Source: Terrabacter tumescens | GTDB lineage: Bacteria; Actinomycetota; Actinomycetes; Actinomycetales; Dermatophilaceae | Length of the DNA: 64,000 nt | Reading direction: 5' to 3' | Assembly (NCBI RefSeq): GCF_014646815.1 | Contig: NZ_BMNZ01000005.1 | Location: 304,394 to 368,393 of the forward strand | Part shown: one piece after another, positions 1-9,402 of the stretch | Position numbering within the stretch: the stretch's first letter is position 1 | How the letters are laid out: each line of letters starts with the position of its first letter | Program-made: the position numbers and the translations under genes | Notes under the pieces: generated by a model | Databases searched by the model: none | Seen by the model: the letters and a program-made list of their open reading frames with translations, nothing else | Told to the model about the DNA's origin: nothing

Positions 1-203
1 GAGAGGTCGGCGACGAGCACCTCGGCCGACACGGCATACCTGCTCGTCAGCTCTGCGGCCACGGCGTCGAGGCGCGCGCGGTCGCGGGCGACGAGCACGA
101 GGTCGTGCCCGCGGGCCGCGAGCTGCCGCGCGAACTCGTGGCCGATGCCGGCGCTGGCGCCCGTGACGAGGGCCATGGGTCGCGTCGCGCGCTCTGCAGT
201 CAT
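1..203 (-). CDS. Short-chain dehydrogenase/reductase, N-terminal part
   Basis: The reverse strand reads from an ATG at 203 into the left edge without a stop, giving 67 residues. The start is a Rossmann fold: a beta strand (MALVTG) followed by TGASAGIG, the TGxxxGxG dinucleotide-binding motif of classical SDR enzymes, near residue 14. A second strand (DLVLVARD) follows and the fragment ends at VADL, the usual position of the adenine-binding Asp. It should be an NAD(P)-dependent oxidoreductase acting in the cytoplasm. The catalytic Ser-Tyr-Lys region lies outside the window, so the substrate cannot be inferred. It is divergent from xthA. Confidence 0.8.
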   Translation of the reverse strand, partial: MTAERATRPMALVTGASAGIGHEFARQLAARGHDLVLVARDRARLDAVAAELTSRYAVSAEVLVADL

Positions 204-255
204 GCGGCTCACCCTAGGCACACGGCGTCGGCGCGGCGGTCTAGGGTGGCCGACT

Positions 256-1065
256 GTGCGCATCGCCACCTGGAACGTCAACTCCATCCGGTCCCGCATC
301 GACCGCGTCGCCGCCTGGCTCGAGCGCAGCGACGTCGACGTGCTCGCGATCCAGGAGACCAAGGCCCGCGAGGACCAGTTCCCCCTCGAGCGGTTCGAGG
401 CCCTCGGCTACGAGGTGGCCCACCACGGCCTCAGCCAGTGGAACGGCGTCGCCGTCGTCTCGCGCGTCGGCCTCGAGGACGTCCGCGTCGGCTTCGACGG
501 CCAGCCCGGCTGGGGCGAGCCGGCCGCGCCCGAGGCCCGCGCCATCGGGGCGCTGTGCAACGGCGTACGCGTGTGGTCCCTCTACGTGCCCAACGGCCGG
601 GCGCTCGACGACCCGCACCTCGGCTACAAGCTGAGCTGGCTCGAGGCCCTCGCGGCTGCCGGCCGGGGCTGGCTCGCCGACGACCCCGACGCGCAGATCG
701 CGCTGCTCGGCGACTGGAACATCGCACCGACCGACGCCGACGTGTGGAGCGTGCCCTACTACGAGGGCCGCACGCACACCTCGCCCGGCGAGCGGGCCGC
801 TTTCCAGGCCGTCGTCGACGCGGGCTACAGCGACGTCGTGCGCCCGCACACGAGCGAGCCGGGCACCTTCACCTACTGGGACTACACCCAGCTGCGCTTC
901 CAGAAGCGCCAGGGCATGCGCATCGACTTCGCGCTGTGCTCCCCCGCCCTCGCCCAGCGCGTCGTCGGCGCCGCCATCGACCGCGAGGAGCGCAAGGGCA
1001 AGGGCGCGTCGGACCACGCCCCGGTCGTGTTCCAGGTCGGCGAGGCGTCGGGGTCCGACGCGTGA
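256..1065 (+). CDS. xthA: Exodeoxyribonuclease III (AP endonuclease)
   Basis: Xth/ExoA-family DNA repair enzyme of 269 residues, the usual family length. It cleaves 5' of abasic sites and removes 3' blocking groups in base excision repair. Visible motifs are the N-terminal [17 protein letters not shown] with the metal-binding Glu, YVPNG, the catalytic LGDWN with its Asp-x-Asn, and SDHAPVV near the C-terminus with the catalytic Asp-His. I take GTG 256 as the start because the family begins there and because TAGGGT (242-247) lies 8 nt upstream, which suits a leaderless transcript. The in-frame ATG at 145 would add 37 unrelated residues. The stop overlaps the next gene's GTG by 4 bp. Confidence 0.95.
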   Translation: MRIATWNVNSIRSRIDRVAAWLERSDVDVLAIQETKAREDQFPLERFEALGYEVAHHGLSQWNGVAVVSRVGLEDVRVGFDGQPGWGEPAAPEARAIGALCNGVRVWSLYVPNGRALDDPHLGYKLSWLEALAAAGRGWLADDPDAQIALLGDWNIAPTDADVWSVPYYEGRTHTSPGERAAFQAVVDAGYSDVVRPHTSEPGTFTYWDYTQLRFQKRQGMRIDFALCSPALAQRVVGAAIDREERKGKGASDHAPVVFQVGEASGSDA

Positions 1066-1953
1066 GGCGCCACGACCGCCGCGGCATCGTCACGCCCGAC
1101 GGGGCGATCCTGTCCGTCCACACCCACGTCGACCCCGAGCTGCCGCCGGACGCACCGACGCTCGTGCTGGCCCACGGGTGGGCCGTCAACCACGAGAGCT
1201 GGCTCCCGGTCGTCGAGAAGCTGGCCGGCGAGCCGGTCCGGATCGTGCTGTGGGACCAGCGTGGGCACGGACGCTTGACGATCGGGCTGCGCCGGACCGA
1301 GATCGCCTCGGTGTCGGTCGAGCACACCGGGCGCGACCTCGACGTCGTGCTGCGCAGCGTCGTGCCGCCGTCGTCCCCCGTGCTGCTGGCCGGGCACTCG
1401 ATGGGCGGCATGACGGTCATGGCGCTCGCGGAGCAGCGGCCCGACCTCTTCGGCTCCCGGGTGCGGGCGGCGCTCCTCGTCGCGACGGCGTCATCCCATG
1501 TCGCCCTCGGCGAGCGCACCGGCGAGGCGGCCGTCATGCGCCTGGCCGCCAAGGGCCTGCCGCTGCCCCCCGGGCGGCAACGGCCGGATCCGCGCCCTCG
1601 TGCGCGGTCTCTTCGGCGACGGCGCCGACCCGGCGGACGTCGAGGCCGCGTGCGAGCAGGTCGCCGCGACCAAGCTGACGACCTTCGCTGCCTTCTACGG
1701 TGCGCTGCTCGGCGTCGACCAGCGCGCCGGCTTCCCCGCGCTCGAACGTGTCCGGGTCTCCATCGTGGCCGGCCGCCTGGACTCGCTCATGCCGGTGACG
1801 CGAGCGCGCGCGCTGCGTGTCGCCCTGCCGCACGCGACCTTCGTCGACATCGCCCGCAGCGGCCACATGCTGCCGTGGGAGGCCACCGACGTCCTCGCCG
1901 AAGAGGTGCGCGGTCTGCTCGCCGAGATGCGCGCCGGCACCTCGACCGCCTGA
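1062..1953 (+). pseudogene. Alpha/beta hydrolase with a frameshift in a C6 tract
   Basis: The first part (GTG 1062 to about 1571) encodes an alpha/beta-hydrolase fold: LVLAHGWAVNHESW (oxyanion region), WDQRGHG and GHSMGG with the nucleophile Ser. The second part continues in the +1 frame from about 1566 to the stop at 1953 and holds the late Asp region (VAGRLDSLMPV) and the catalytic His (RSGHMLPWE). The switch falls at the C6 tract 1566-1571. Removing one C joins the halves into one protein of about 296 residues, a normal length for the family. Either the gene is freshly inactivated or phase-variable, or the assembly has one extra C. It starts inside the xthA stop (GTGA overlap), so the two are translationally coupled. 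Substrate unknown. Confidence 0.8.
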
Positions 1954-1966
1954 GCGGCCCGACCCC

Positions 1967-2036
1967 GCAACACACCGAGCAGGCGCCAACCGTGACGGCT
2001 ACAGCCGCAGTGGTTGCCCGCTGCTCGGTGTGTTGC
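1967..2036. terminator. Long inverted repeat between convergent genes, likely bidirectional terminator
   Basis: GCAACACACCGAGCAG (1967-1982) is perfectly complementary to CTGCTCGGTGTGTTGC (2021-2036). The 38-nt interior is itself partly self-complementary (CAACC with GGTTG, CGGC with GCCG). There is no U tract. It sits exactly between the stop of the hydrolase and the stop of the MFS gene, so bidirectional termination is the simplest role. A REP-like repetitive palindrome is the alternative. Confidence 0.6.
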
Positions 2037-2052
2037 CGGGACGAGGGGTGGG

Positions 2053-3789
2053 TCAGAGGGCGACGAAGCGAGGCGCGTCGGCGTCGGCCGGCTCGGCCGC
2101 GGTCACCCGGCCGCTGACGCCGAGGGTGAACGCCACCGCGGCACCGACGAGGGCGGCGATCGCGCCGCCGAGGAAGACCGTCTGCACCTGGACGACGCCG
2201 GCACCGATGAGGGCATCGGTGTCGAGCTGGTCCGGCAGGCGGCGCACCGCCTCGAAGTAGCGGTTGAGCCCGATCGATGTGAGCAGGGCGAGACCGACGA
2301 CCATCCCGACCATGCGCGCGACGACGACGAGCGAGCTCGCGACCCCGTGCGCGTCGGCCGGTGAGTCCGCGAGCGCGGCGTTGTTGACCGGCGCGAGGGC
2401 CAGGCCCATGCCGAGCCCGACGACGACGAGCACGACCGTGGCCGGCAGCGTCTGGCTGACCGAGTCGAGGGTCCAGCGCGACATGACGACCAGGCCGCCG
2501 CCGGCGAGCAGGAGCCCGACGCCGGCCACGGCGCCGTCGCCGAGGCGGCGCAGCGACCAGCCGCCGAGGAGCGCGCCGACGGGCACGGCGAGCAGGAAGC
2601 GGACCAGCACGAGGGCGGCACCGGTCTCGTCGTAGGTGTCGGTGAGGCGCGCGAGCAGGGGCACGTCGACGACGACCGCCACGAGCGCGGCGCCGACGAG
2701 CAGGCTGACGACGAGCGCGCGCAGCCCGCGGGCCCCGACGACCCCACGCGGGATGAGCGGGTCGGCGGCGCGGCGGTGCCACCACGCGAGCACGATGAGG
2801 GCGACGGCACCGACCGGCAGCAGGCTGTAGCCGAGCGGTCCGACGACCTCCTTCTCCGGGTCGGACGACGCGAAGGTCAGCACGAGGCTGCCGAGGGCGA
2901 CGGCCACGAGTGCCGCCCCGACGAGGTCGGCGCGCCGCAGGACGGCCCACCAGCGAGGGGCGGTCAGCACCACGACGACGAGCAGCAGCCCGAGGCCCAC
3001 CACGCCGATCGGGGTCAGCACCCGCGACGTGCCGCCGAACGGGACGAAGGGCGCACCGAGCGCCACGTCGGTGACGAGCGCCTCGGGCGCCGCGAGCGCG
3101 AGCCCGGTGACGCCCAGCCCGAGCACGGTCAGCACCGCCGCCACGACCGGGACGGCCCGCCCTCCGCGGGACCGCGCGGGCTCGGGCGCCGACCCCGACG
3201 GGCGCCCGCGGGCGCCGAGGAGGTGGATGACGACATACAGCACGAGGGCCGCAGCGACGTTGAGCCAGAAGATCGCCCGCCAACCCGACCATGCGAGCAC
3301 GACCGCGCCGATCACCGGCCCGAGCACCGAGCCCAGCTCCTGCACGGCACCGACGACGCCGAGCGGCGTGCCGCGCCGGTGCGGCGGCCACAGGTCAGCG
3401 ACGAGCGCGAGCGTCGCCGGCACGAGCCCGCCGCCGCCGATGCCCTGGAGCACGCGCCCCGTGACGAGCACCGGCATCTCGACGGCGAGCGCCGTGACGG
3501 CCGAGCCGACGACGAAGACGAGGAGGCAGCCGAGCAGGATGCGGCGCCGGTCGAGCAGGTCGGACAGGCGGCCGATGAGCGGCAGCACGGCGATGTAGCC
3601 CAGGAGGAAGCCGGAGATGATCGGCGTCGCGCGCTGCAGCGCGTCGATGCCGATGCCGACCCCGGCCATCATGTCGGTCAGGGCGAGGACGACGACGTAG
3701 GTGTCGGCGGCGGCCAGGGCCACGGCCGCGGACGCCGCCGAGAGCAGCGCGAAGCGGTGGGTGCCGACGGGCTGGGCGCTGGAGGTCAC
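2053..3789 (-). CDS. MFS transporter, DHA2 family, P55-like
   Basis: A 578-residue membrane protein with about 14 predicted helices, as in the DHA2 (EmrB/QacA) drug:H+ antiporter group. Motif A is seen as GRLSDLLDRRRIL in the first cytoplasmic loop and motif C as LGPVIGAVVL in helix 5. It lies 7 nt downstream of a 236-residue LppX_LprAFG lipoprotein. The same order is known for mycobacterial lprG-Rv1410c (P55), where the pair moves triacylglycerides and lipoglycans to the outer envelope and affects drug tolerance. That role is inferred here from family and gene order. Start GTG 3789. There is no strong Shine-Dalgarno, so coupling to the lipoprotein gene is likely. Confidence 0.85.
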   Translation of the reverse strand: MTSSAQPVGTHRFALLSAASAAVALAAADTYVVVLALTDMMAGVGIGIDALQRATPIISGFLLGYIAVLPLIGRLSDLLDRRRILLGCLLVFVVGSAVTALAVEMPVLVTGRVLQGIGGGGLVPATLALVADLWPPHRRGTPLGVVGAVQELGSVLGPVIGAVVLAWSGWRAIFWLNVAAALVLYVVIHLLGARGRPSGSAPEPARSRGGRAVPVVAAVLTVLGLGVTGLALAAPEALVTDVALGAPFVPFGGTSRVLTPIGVVGLGLLLVVVVLTAPRWWAVLRRADLVGAALVAVALGSLVLTFASSDPEKEVVGPLGYSLLPVGAVALIVLAWWHRRAADPLIPRGVVGARGLRALVVSLLVGAALVAVVVDVPLLARLTDTYDETGAALVLVRFLLAVPVGALLGGWSLRRLGDGAVAGVGLLLAGGGLVVMSRWTLDSVSQTLPATVVLVVVGLGMGLALAPVNNAALADSPADAHGVASSLVVVARMVGMVVGLALLTSIGLNRYFEAVRRLPDQLDTDALIGAGVVQVQTVFLGGAIAALVGAAVAFTLGVSGRVTAAEPADADAPRFVAL

Positions 3790-3796
3790 CGGCAGG

Positions 3797-4507
3797 TCAG
3801 GGCTTGGTGATCGTGACGGGCTTGCCGTACTGGTCGAGAGTCAGGGTGTAGGTCGAGGTCGTGCCGGCCCCGAAGAACGGCCCCGTGATGACGACCTGCC
3901 TCAGCTCCTGGGCGTCGGTCAGGCCGTAGGTCGCCGTGAAGGTGCCGTTGGGGTCGCCGATGAGGAAGAGGTCGGTGACCGCCTTGCCCGGCACGCTGCC
4001 CTTGATCGTCGTGAGCACCTCGGAGCCACGGCGCACCTGGTCGCCCGCGACCGGCGACGTCGTCGCGGTGAGCAGGGTGGTCAGGCCCTTGTCGGGCGAG
4101 AAGAGCACGGCGGGGTCGGGCAGTCCGAAGGCCTTGGGGTCGATCTTGTTGGTGCCCGGGATGAGCGGCAGCTTGGCGTAGACGTCGCCGTCGAGCGAGG
4201 TGATCTCGGCGTCGGCCTGCACGCCCTTGAGCGTCACCTTGAAAGTGCCCTTGAACGCCGGCGGGTGCTTGCCCCAGCCGTCGGCCGACACGACGCCGCT
4301 CGCCCCCTGGGGCACGTCGGCGCTCGCCAGCGTGAGGTGCACCGACGGCGCGGCGTCGACCTTGGCCTTCGCGGCGGCGAGGCGCTGCGCCGGCGACTGC
4401 TGCGTCTGCCCTGCCGAGGAGCCCCCCGGGTCGCTCGAGCAGGACGCCACCGTGACGACGCAGAGCGCCGAGAGGGCGGCGGCGGCGAGCTTTCCCGTGA
4501 TGCGCAT
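3797..4507 (-). CDS. LprG-like lipoprotein (LppX_LprAFG family)
   Basis: Secreted lipoprotein of 236 residues. It has an N-terminal signal (MRITGKLAAAALSALCVV) and lipobox VASC with Cys23 as the lipidated residue. A Ser/Gly/Gln-rich linker follows, then a LolA-like half-barrel domain (VHLTLASADVPQGASG, VYAKLPLIPGT, GSVPGKAVTDLFLIGD) of the LppX_LprAFG family, which carries acylated lipids in a hydrophobic cavity. It is first in an operon with a DHA2 MFS transporter, the lprG-P55 arrangement. ATG 4507 is chosen because the signal peptide begins there. TAGCCT (reverse strand, 4520-4515) lies 7 nt upstream, so the mRNA is probably leaderless. Confidence 0.88.
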   Translation of the reverse strand: MRITGKLAAAALSALCVVTVASCSSDPGGSSAGQTQQSPAQRLAAAKAKVDAAPSVHLTLASADVPQGASGVVSADGWGKHPPAFKGTFKVTLKGVQADAEITSLDGDVYAKLPLIPGTNKIDPKAFGLPDPAVLFSPDKGLTTLLTATTSPVAGDQVRRGSEVLTTIKGSVPGKAVTDLFLIGDPNGTFTATYGLTDAQELRQVVITGPFFGAGTTSTYTLTLDQYGKPVTITKP

Positions 4508-4652
4508 GGGGGTCAGGCTAACCGAGCGGAGCCGCCCCCTCCGGTCGGCCGCGCGGGGCCGCGCTCGGGCGGTCTCGTCGATGTGGGTATGGCTAGGGTC
4601 GGGGACGATCACGGCGGGACAACCCCGCCACCTGACGAAGGAGCACGAACCC

Positions 4653-5360
4653 ATGGCCCTGCTCGGAGTGATCCTGCTGCTGATCGGCGCCGGAGCCGGC
4701 GTCGTCACCTACCTGGCGACGCACGCCGCCGCCGGGACGGTCGCCGTCTCGGCCTTCGGCTTCACTCGCAACGCGACGCCGCTCGAGCTCGCGATCTACG
4801 GCGCCGTCGCGGTCCTGCTCTTCGCGCTCGGCTGGGCGATGGTCTCGGCCGCCGCCCGCCGCCGGGTCCGCCTGCGCCGTGAGGAGAAGGAGTCGGCCCG
4901 TCTGGCCGAGGTCGAGGAGAACGCCGAGGCCGCCCGCCGCGACCACGAGCACCGCCTCCAGGAGTCCGGCCTGCGCGACGAGGACCTGCGCCGCCGCGAG
5001 AGCGAGCTGGCGGCCCGGCACGAGGGCCTCGACACCCGTGAGGCCGAGCTGTCGCGCCGCGAGGCCGAGTGGCGCGAGCGCGAGGGCCCGTCGGTCGCCG
5101 ACGTCGTGACTGGTCGCGCCGAGGGCAACGTCCACGAGGGCACCGCGTCGTGGACCGACGACGAGCGCTCCGCCGGCAGCGTCGAGCGCCCGGCCGAGAC
5201 CCGCGGCAGCCGGCGCACCGACCGGACCGACCAGACCGAGTCGGTCGACCCCACCGGTTCCCACGCCGACACCGGCCACGACACCGGCTCGACCTCCGAC
5301 TCGACCGCAGACCCCGCCTACGCCGACGAGCGCGCCCAGCAGCGCGACGGGGCGGTGTGA
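4653..5360 (+). CDS. Membrane protein with coiled coil and disordered tail
   Basis: I do not recognise a named family. The 235-residue product has a hydrophobic N-terminus (residues 1-25), a second membrane segment near 47-68 (AIYGAVAVLLFALGWAMVS) and a basic RRRVRLRREEKE stretch. Then comes a long Arg/Glu helix (about 75-150) with heptad character, repeating RRESELAARHE / TREAELSRREAE, and finally a Thr/Asp/Ser-rich disordered tail. The overall form resembles small LapA-like membrane proteins. ATG 4653 follows GAAGGAG at a good distance. It shares a GTGA overlap with the HAD gene, so the two are co-translated. Confidence 0.75.
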   Translation: MALLGVILLLIGAGAGVVTYLATHAAAGTVAVSAFGFTRNATPLELAIYGAVAVLLFALGWAMVSAAARRRVRLRREEKESARLAEVEENAEAARRDHEHRLQESGLRDEDLRRRESELAARHEGLDTREAELSRREAEWREREGPSVADVVTGRAEGNVHEGTASWTDDERSAGSVERPAETRGSRRTDRTDQTESVDPTGSHADTGHDTGSTSDSTADPAYADERAQQRDGAV

Positions 5361-5956
5361 GGGAGCACACGGCATACGTCTTCGACCTCGACGGCGTCGT
5401 GCGGGACTTCGCTCCCGGCGACGCGAACCCGGCCATCGAGGCGGCGCTCGGGCTGCCCGCCGGGCACGTCGCGGCGACGGCGTTCCGCAGCGAGCTGCTG
5501 CTGCCGACCATCACCGGCCGGCGCAGCTTCGACGAGTGGTATGCCGCCATCTGCGCCGCGCTCGAGGACGTCGTCCCCGAGCCGGCGCGGGTGCGCGAGC
5601 ACATGACGCGCTGGCGCGAGCACCGCGGCACCGTGATCGACGAGACCGTCGAGCGTCTCGAGACGCTCCGCTCGGCCGGGCACCGCACCTACGTCTTCAC
5701 CAACGGCACCGACTACGTGCCGCAGGAGATGGAGCTGCTCGGGATCACCCGCCTCTTCGACGGCCTGCTCAACAGCGCGGACTTCGGCGTGGTCAAGCCC
5801 GACCCGCTGGCGTATGCCGCCGCCCACCGGGCGATCGAGGCCGACCTCGGGCGCGTGGTGGCCCGTGACGAGGTGTGGTTCACGGACGACCGCGACGAGA
5901 ACGTCGCGGCCGCGCGTGAGTTCGGTTGGGACGCAGAGGTCTTCAGCCGAGGGTGA
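5357..5956 (+). CDS. HAD-family hydrolase (phosphatase-like)
   Basis: A 199-residue HAD-IA-type protein. Motif I is VFDLDGVVRDF with the nucleophile and acid/base Asp pair, motif II is VFTNGTD, motif III is the Lys of VVKPDPLAYA, and motif IV is WFTDDRDEN. The alpha-helical cap lies between motifs I and II (about residues 20-85), as in epoxide-hydrolase-like and phosphoglycolate-phosphatase-like HADs. It probably dephosphorylates a small metabolite in the cytoplasm; the substrate is unknown. The start GTG 5357 overlaps the upstream stop (GTGA). Its end runs 14 bp into the convergent clpB stop region. Confidence 0.88.
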   Translation: MREHTAYVFDLDGVVRDFAPGDANPAIEAALGLPAGHVAATAFRSELLLPTITGRRSFDEWYAAICAALEDVVPEPARVREHMTRWREHRGTVIDETVERLETLRSAGHRTYVFTNGTDYVPQEMELLGITRLFDGLLNSADFGVVKPDPLAYAAAHRAIEADLGRVVARDEVWFTDDRDENVAAAREFGWDAEVFSRG

Positions 5957-8504
5957 GCGACTCCCCTGCGGCGTCGACGCCGACCTGCACGGTGGCGCCG
6001 TCGCGGACCTCGCCCGACAGCAGCCCCCGGGCCAGCCGGTCGCCGATCTCGCGCTGGACGAGCCGGCGCAGCGGGCGGGCGCCGTAGGCCGGGTCGAAGC
6101 CACGGGCCGCGAGCCACTGGCGGGCGTCGTCGGTGACCTCGAGGGTGATTCGCCGGTCGGCGAGCCGCTCGGCGAAGGCCCGCACCTGCAGGTCGACGAT
6201 GTGCGCGAGGTCGTCGCGGCTCAGGGCGTCGAAGACGACGACCTCGTCGAGCCGGTTGAGGAACTCCGGCTTGAACGACGAGCGCACGATGCCCATCACC
6301 GACTCTCGGCGCGCCTCGGGGCTCAGCAGCGGGTCGGTGAGGAACTGCGACCCGAGGTTGGAGGTGAGCACGAGGATGACGTTGCGGAAGTCGACGGTGC
6401 GACCCTGGCCGTCGGTGAGCCGCCCGTCGTCGAGCACCTGGAGCAGGATGTCGAACGTCTCGGGGTGGGCCTTCTCGACCTCGTCGAGCAGGATCACCGA
6501 GTAGGGGCGCCGACGCACGGCTTCGGTGAGCTGGCCGCCCTCCTCGTAGCCGACGTAGCCCGGGGGCGCCCCGATGAGACGCGCGACCGAGTGCCGTTCG
6601 GAGTACTCCGACATGTCGATGCGCACCATCGCGCGCTCGTCGTCGAAGAGGAAGTCGGCGAGGCTCTTGGCCAGCTCGGTCTTGCCGACACCCGTCGGGC
6701 CGAGGAAGAGGAAGCTGCCGGTGGGCCGGTCGGGGTCCGAGACGCCGGCCCGCGTGCGGCGGACGGCGTCGGAGACGGCGCGCACGGCGTCGGTCTGCCC
6801 GATGAGGCGGGCGCCGATGTGCTGCTCCATGTGCAGCAGCTTCTCGGACTCGCCCTCCATCAGCCGCCCGGCGGGGATGCCGGTCCAGGCCGAGATGACG
6901 TCGGCGATGTCGTCGGCGCCGACCTCCTCCTTGACCATCGGCTCCTCGTCGACGGACGTGGCCGCCGCCTCGCGCTCCTGGGCGGTCGCGAGCTGCTTCT
7001 CGAGGGCCGGGATGTCGCCGTAGGCGAGCTTGGACGCACCCGCGAGGTCGCCCTCGCGCTGGAGCCGGTCGGCCTGCACCCGGAGGTCGTCGATCTGCGC
7101 CTTGATGTCACCGACGGCGTTGAGGCCGGCCTTCTCGGCCTCCCAGCGGGCGTTGAGGGCGGCGAGCTCCTCGGACCGGTCGGCGAGGTCCTTGCGCAGC
7201 CGGGCGAGCCGCTCCTTGCTCGCCTCGTCGGTCTCCTGCTCGAGGGCGAACTCCTCCATCTTGAGCCGGTCGACGGCGCGACGCAGCTCGTCGATCTCGA
7301 CGGGGCTCGAGTCGATCTCCATGCGCAGGCGTGAGGCGGCCTCGTCGATGAGGTCGATGGCCTTGTCGGGCAGCTGCCGCCCGCTGATGTAGCGGTCGCT
7401 GAGGGAGGCGGCCGCGACGAGCGCGGAGTCGGCGATGGTCACCTTGTGGTGCGCCTCGTAGCGCTCCTTGAGCCCGCGCAGGATCGCGATGGTGTCCTCG
7501 ACCGACGGCTCGCCGACGAAGACCTGCTGGAAGCGGCGCTCGAGGGCGGCGTCCTTCTCGATGTGCTTGCGGTACTCGTCGAGCGTCGTGGCGCCCACGA
7601 GCCGCAGCTCGCCGCGGGCCAGCATGGGCTTGAGCATGTTGCCGGCGTCCATGGCGCCCTCGCCGCCGGCGCCCGCGCCGACGACGGTGTGGATCTCGTC
7701 GATGAAGGTGACGATCTGCCCGTCGCTGCCCTTGATCTCCTCGAGCACTGCCTTGAGCCGCTCCTCGAACTCACCGCGGTACTTCGCGCCCGCGAGCATG
7801 GCTCCGAGGTCGAGGCTGTAGAGCGTCTTGTCGCGCAGGCTCTCGGGCACGTCGCCCTCGACGATGCGCTGGGCCAGGCCCTCGACGACGGCGGTCTTGC
7901 CCACGCCGGGCTCACCGATGAGGACCGGGTTGTTCTTCGTGCGGCGGGACAGGACCTGCACGACCCGGCGGATCTCGGCGTCGCGGCCGATGACCGGGTC
8001 GAGCTTGCCCTCACGGGCGCGGGCGGTGAGGTCGGTGCCGTACTTCGCGAGCGCCTCGAAGGTGCCCTCGGGGTTGTCGGAGGTCACCGGTCGCCCGCCG
8101 CGCAGCTCGGGGATGGCCTTCTCGATCGCGTCGGCGTCGAGGCCGAACTGTCCCGTGCGCGCGATGGCGAGCAGCAGGTGGTCGGTCGAGACGTACGAGT
8201 CGCCCATGGCGGTCATGTACTGCTGCGCCTGCTGGATGACGCGCAGTCCCGTGGGCGAGAGCTGCGGCTGCTGGGTGCCGCCGGTGACCTGCGGCATCGA
8301 GGCCATGGCGCGCTCGGCCGCGGCCGTCGCGGCGGCGACGCTCGAGCCCGCTGCGGTGAGCAGAGCGGGGGTGGTCGTGCCGCTCTGCGCCGCCAGCGCG
8401 AGCAGCAGGTGCGCCGGCTCGATGTTGGGGTGGTGCTTGCCGGTGGCCGTCGTCGCGGCCTGGGCGAAGGCCTCCTGCGCCTTGGTGGTCAGAGACAGGT
8501 CCAT
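5943..8504 (-). CDS. clpB: ATP-dependent disaggregase ClpB
   Basis: Hsp100 chaperone of 853 residues. It has an N-terminal Clp_N double repeat (about 1-145), NBD1 with Walker A GEPGVGKT at 197-204 and Walker B FIDEIH, a middle coiled-coil domain rich in Glu/Arg/Leu that is diagnostic of ClpB, and NBD2 with GPTGVGKTE and [10 protein letters not shown]. It works with DnaK-DnaJ-GrpE to resolubilise aggregated proteins, and those partners are encoded 6 kb away. ATG 8504 follows a GGAG motif. A HAIR box 49 bp upstream indicates HspR repression. It overlaps the HAD gene tail-to-tail. Confidence 0.98.
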   Translation of the reverse strand: MDLSLTTKAQEAFAQAATTATGKHHPNIEPAHLLLALAAQSGTTTPALLTAAGSSVAAATAAAERAMASMPQVTGGTQQPQLSPTGLRVIQQAQQYMTAMGDSYVSTDHLLLAIARTGQFGLDADAIEKAIPELRGGRPVTSDNPEGTFEALAKYGTDLTARAREGKLDPVIGRDAEIRRVVQVLSRRTKNNPVLIGEPGVGKTAVVEGLAQRIVEGDVPESLRDKTLYSLDLGAMLAGAKYRGEFEERLKAVLEEIKGSDGQIVTFIDEIHTVVGAGAGGEGAMDAGNMLKPMLARGELRLVGATTLDEYRKHIEKDAALERRFQQVFVGEPSVEDTIAILRGLKERYEAHHKVTIADSALVAAASLSDRYISGRQLPDKAIDLIDEAASRLRMEIDSSPVEIDELRRAVDRLKMEEFALEQETDEASKERLARLRKDLADRSEELAALNARWEAEKAGLNAVGDIKAQIDDLRVQADRLQREGDLAGASKLAYGDIPALEKQLATAQEREAAATSVDEEPMVKEEVGADDIADVISAWTGIPAGRLMEGESEKLLHMEQHIGARLIGQTDAVRAVSDAVRRTRAGVSDPDRPTGSFLFLGPTGVGKTELAKSLADFLFDDERAMVRIDMSEYSERHSVARLIGAPPGYVGYEEGGQLTEAVRRRPYSVILLDEVEKAHPETFDILLQVLDDGRLTDGQGRTVDFRNVILVLTSNLGSQFLTDPLLSPEARRESVMGIVRSSFKPEFLNRLDEVVVFDALSRDDLAHIVDLQVRAFAERLADRRITLEVTDDARQWLAARGFDPAYGARPLRRLVQREIGDRLARGLLSGEVRDGATVQVGVDAAGESLTLG

Positions 8505-8552
8505 GCGTGCTCCTGGTAACGGGATGGGTTCACAGGCGTCAACCGGTGCTGA

Positions 8553-8573
8553 CTTGAGTGTATTCCGCTCAAC
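8553..8573. promoter_or_regulatory. HAIR box (HspR operator) upstream of clpB
   Basis: CTTGAGT-N7-GCTCAAC at 8553-8573 matches the HspR inverted repeat consensus CTTGAGT-N7-ACTCAAG in 12 of 14 positions. It lies 49 bp before clpB and about 95 bp before the divergent DivIVA-like gene. HspR is encoded in this window. On the reverse strand a possible -10 (TACACT) lies inside the box, so binding would block polymerase directly. Confidence 0.85.
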
Positions 8574-8667
8574 TTCGTGCGTCAGGAGAAGGTGACGTAT
8601 GCCGCCCGGCGCGCGCCGCCGGGCCCGTTCCCACGCTCCGTCTCCTCCTCCACCTAGTCTCGGGCGC

Positions 8668-9066
8668 ATGGACCGAACCGCTCTCGCCGACGAGCTGCGC
8701 ACCGCGCGCTTCCGCACGACCCAGTTCCGGGCCGGCTACAAGGAGGACGCGATCGACGACGTCATCGACACCATCGTCGGGCAGCTGACGGTCGGCGCGG
8801 CCGACCACGAGATCGTGCAGACGGCGCAGTCCAGCCGCTTCCCGACGACCACTGGCCGGCGCGGCTACGAGATGGCCGACGTCGACGCCCTCCTCGAGCG
8901 GGTCGTGACGAGCCTCGGCGGCGCGGCCACCCCGACGTCGCCTCGGGACGGCGCCCCGACGTCGTCGTCGACGCCTCCACAGACGACCTCGACGTCGGCC
9001 GAGCCGCTCCCCTCCGCGCTCATCGAGCCGCCCCGCGGCTTCCTGGCGCGCCTCCTCGGGCGCTGA
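8668..9066 (+). CDS. DivIVA-motif protein, small
   Basis: A 132-residue protein with two copies of the short DivIVA N-terminal signature. The first is FRAGYKEDAIDDVIDTIVGQL at about 17-37 and the second is RRGYEMADVDALLERVV at about 66-82. A Thr/Ser/Pro-rich linker and a short basic hydrophobic end (GFLARLLGR) follow. Actinobacterial DivIVA/Wag31-type proteins recruit the polar growth machinery by such membrane-binding loops, but this one lacks a long coiled coil, so it is more likely an accessory membrane-associated protein. TAGTCT (8655-8660) sits 7 nt before ATG 8668 and no Shine-Dalgarno is seen, suggesting a leaderless transcript. Confidence 0.72.
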   Translation: MDRTALADELRTARFRTTQFRAGYKEDAIDDVIDTIVGQLTVGAADHEIVQTAQSSRFPTTTGRRGYEMADVDALLERVVTSLGGAATPTSPRDGAPTSSSTPPQTTSTSAEPLPSALIEPPRGFLARLLGR

Positions 9067-9105
9067 CGGCCCCCGACCTCCTCAGGCCCCACCGGCCCCA
9101 CCGGC

Positions 9106-9384
9106 TCAGCCGTGCGGGTCGGGGTCGTACCACCCGTCGTGCACGGCGGCGAGCGCCTCGAAGCGCACGGCATACGCAGGGTCGGACGGCGTGCGCACGT
9201 AAACCGCCCACTCGTGGGCCTCGGAGTCGTCCTCACCGGCGAGCGCCTCGCGGACGACGCGGACGTCGGAGAGCCCCTCGGCCTCGAGGTCGTCGGCGAG
9301 CGACTCGGCCTCGTCCCGCTCGGGCAGCACGATGAGGTGCTCCCTGGTCGCGTTCCCGTCGTCCGCTCGTGCAGTCGTGCCCAC
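9106..9384 (-). CDS. Small acidic protein of unknown function
   Basis: A 92-residue acidic protein with no membrane segment or signal peptide and no family I can name with confidence. It has an alternating alpha/beta look: HLIVLPERDEAESLADDLEAEG, then VRVVREALAGEDD, then EWAVYVRTPSD. The fold may be ferredoxin-like, such as RraB-type or ACT-like proteins; this is a weak inference. It is the last of three same-strand genes after the two ANTAR genes and lies 18 bp after the GAF-ANTAR gene, so they may share a transcript. Confidence 0.6.
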   Translation of the reverse strand: MGTTARADDGNATREHLIVLPERDEAESLADDLEAEGLSDVRVVREALAGEDDSEAHEWAVYVRTPSDPAYAVRFEALAAVHDGWYDPDPHG

Positions 9385-9402
9385 GGCGCCAGCGTAGGAC
9401 GG

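Noticed and set aside
145-255. Upstream ATG extension of xthA
   Set aside because: The 37 extra residues are Arg-rich and outside the Xth fold; GTG 256 has a suitable -10 and matches family length.
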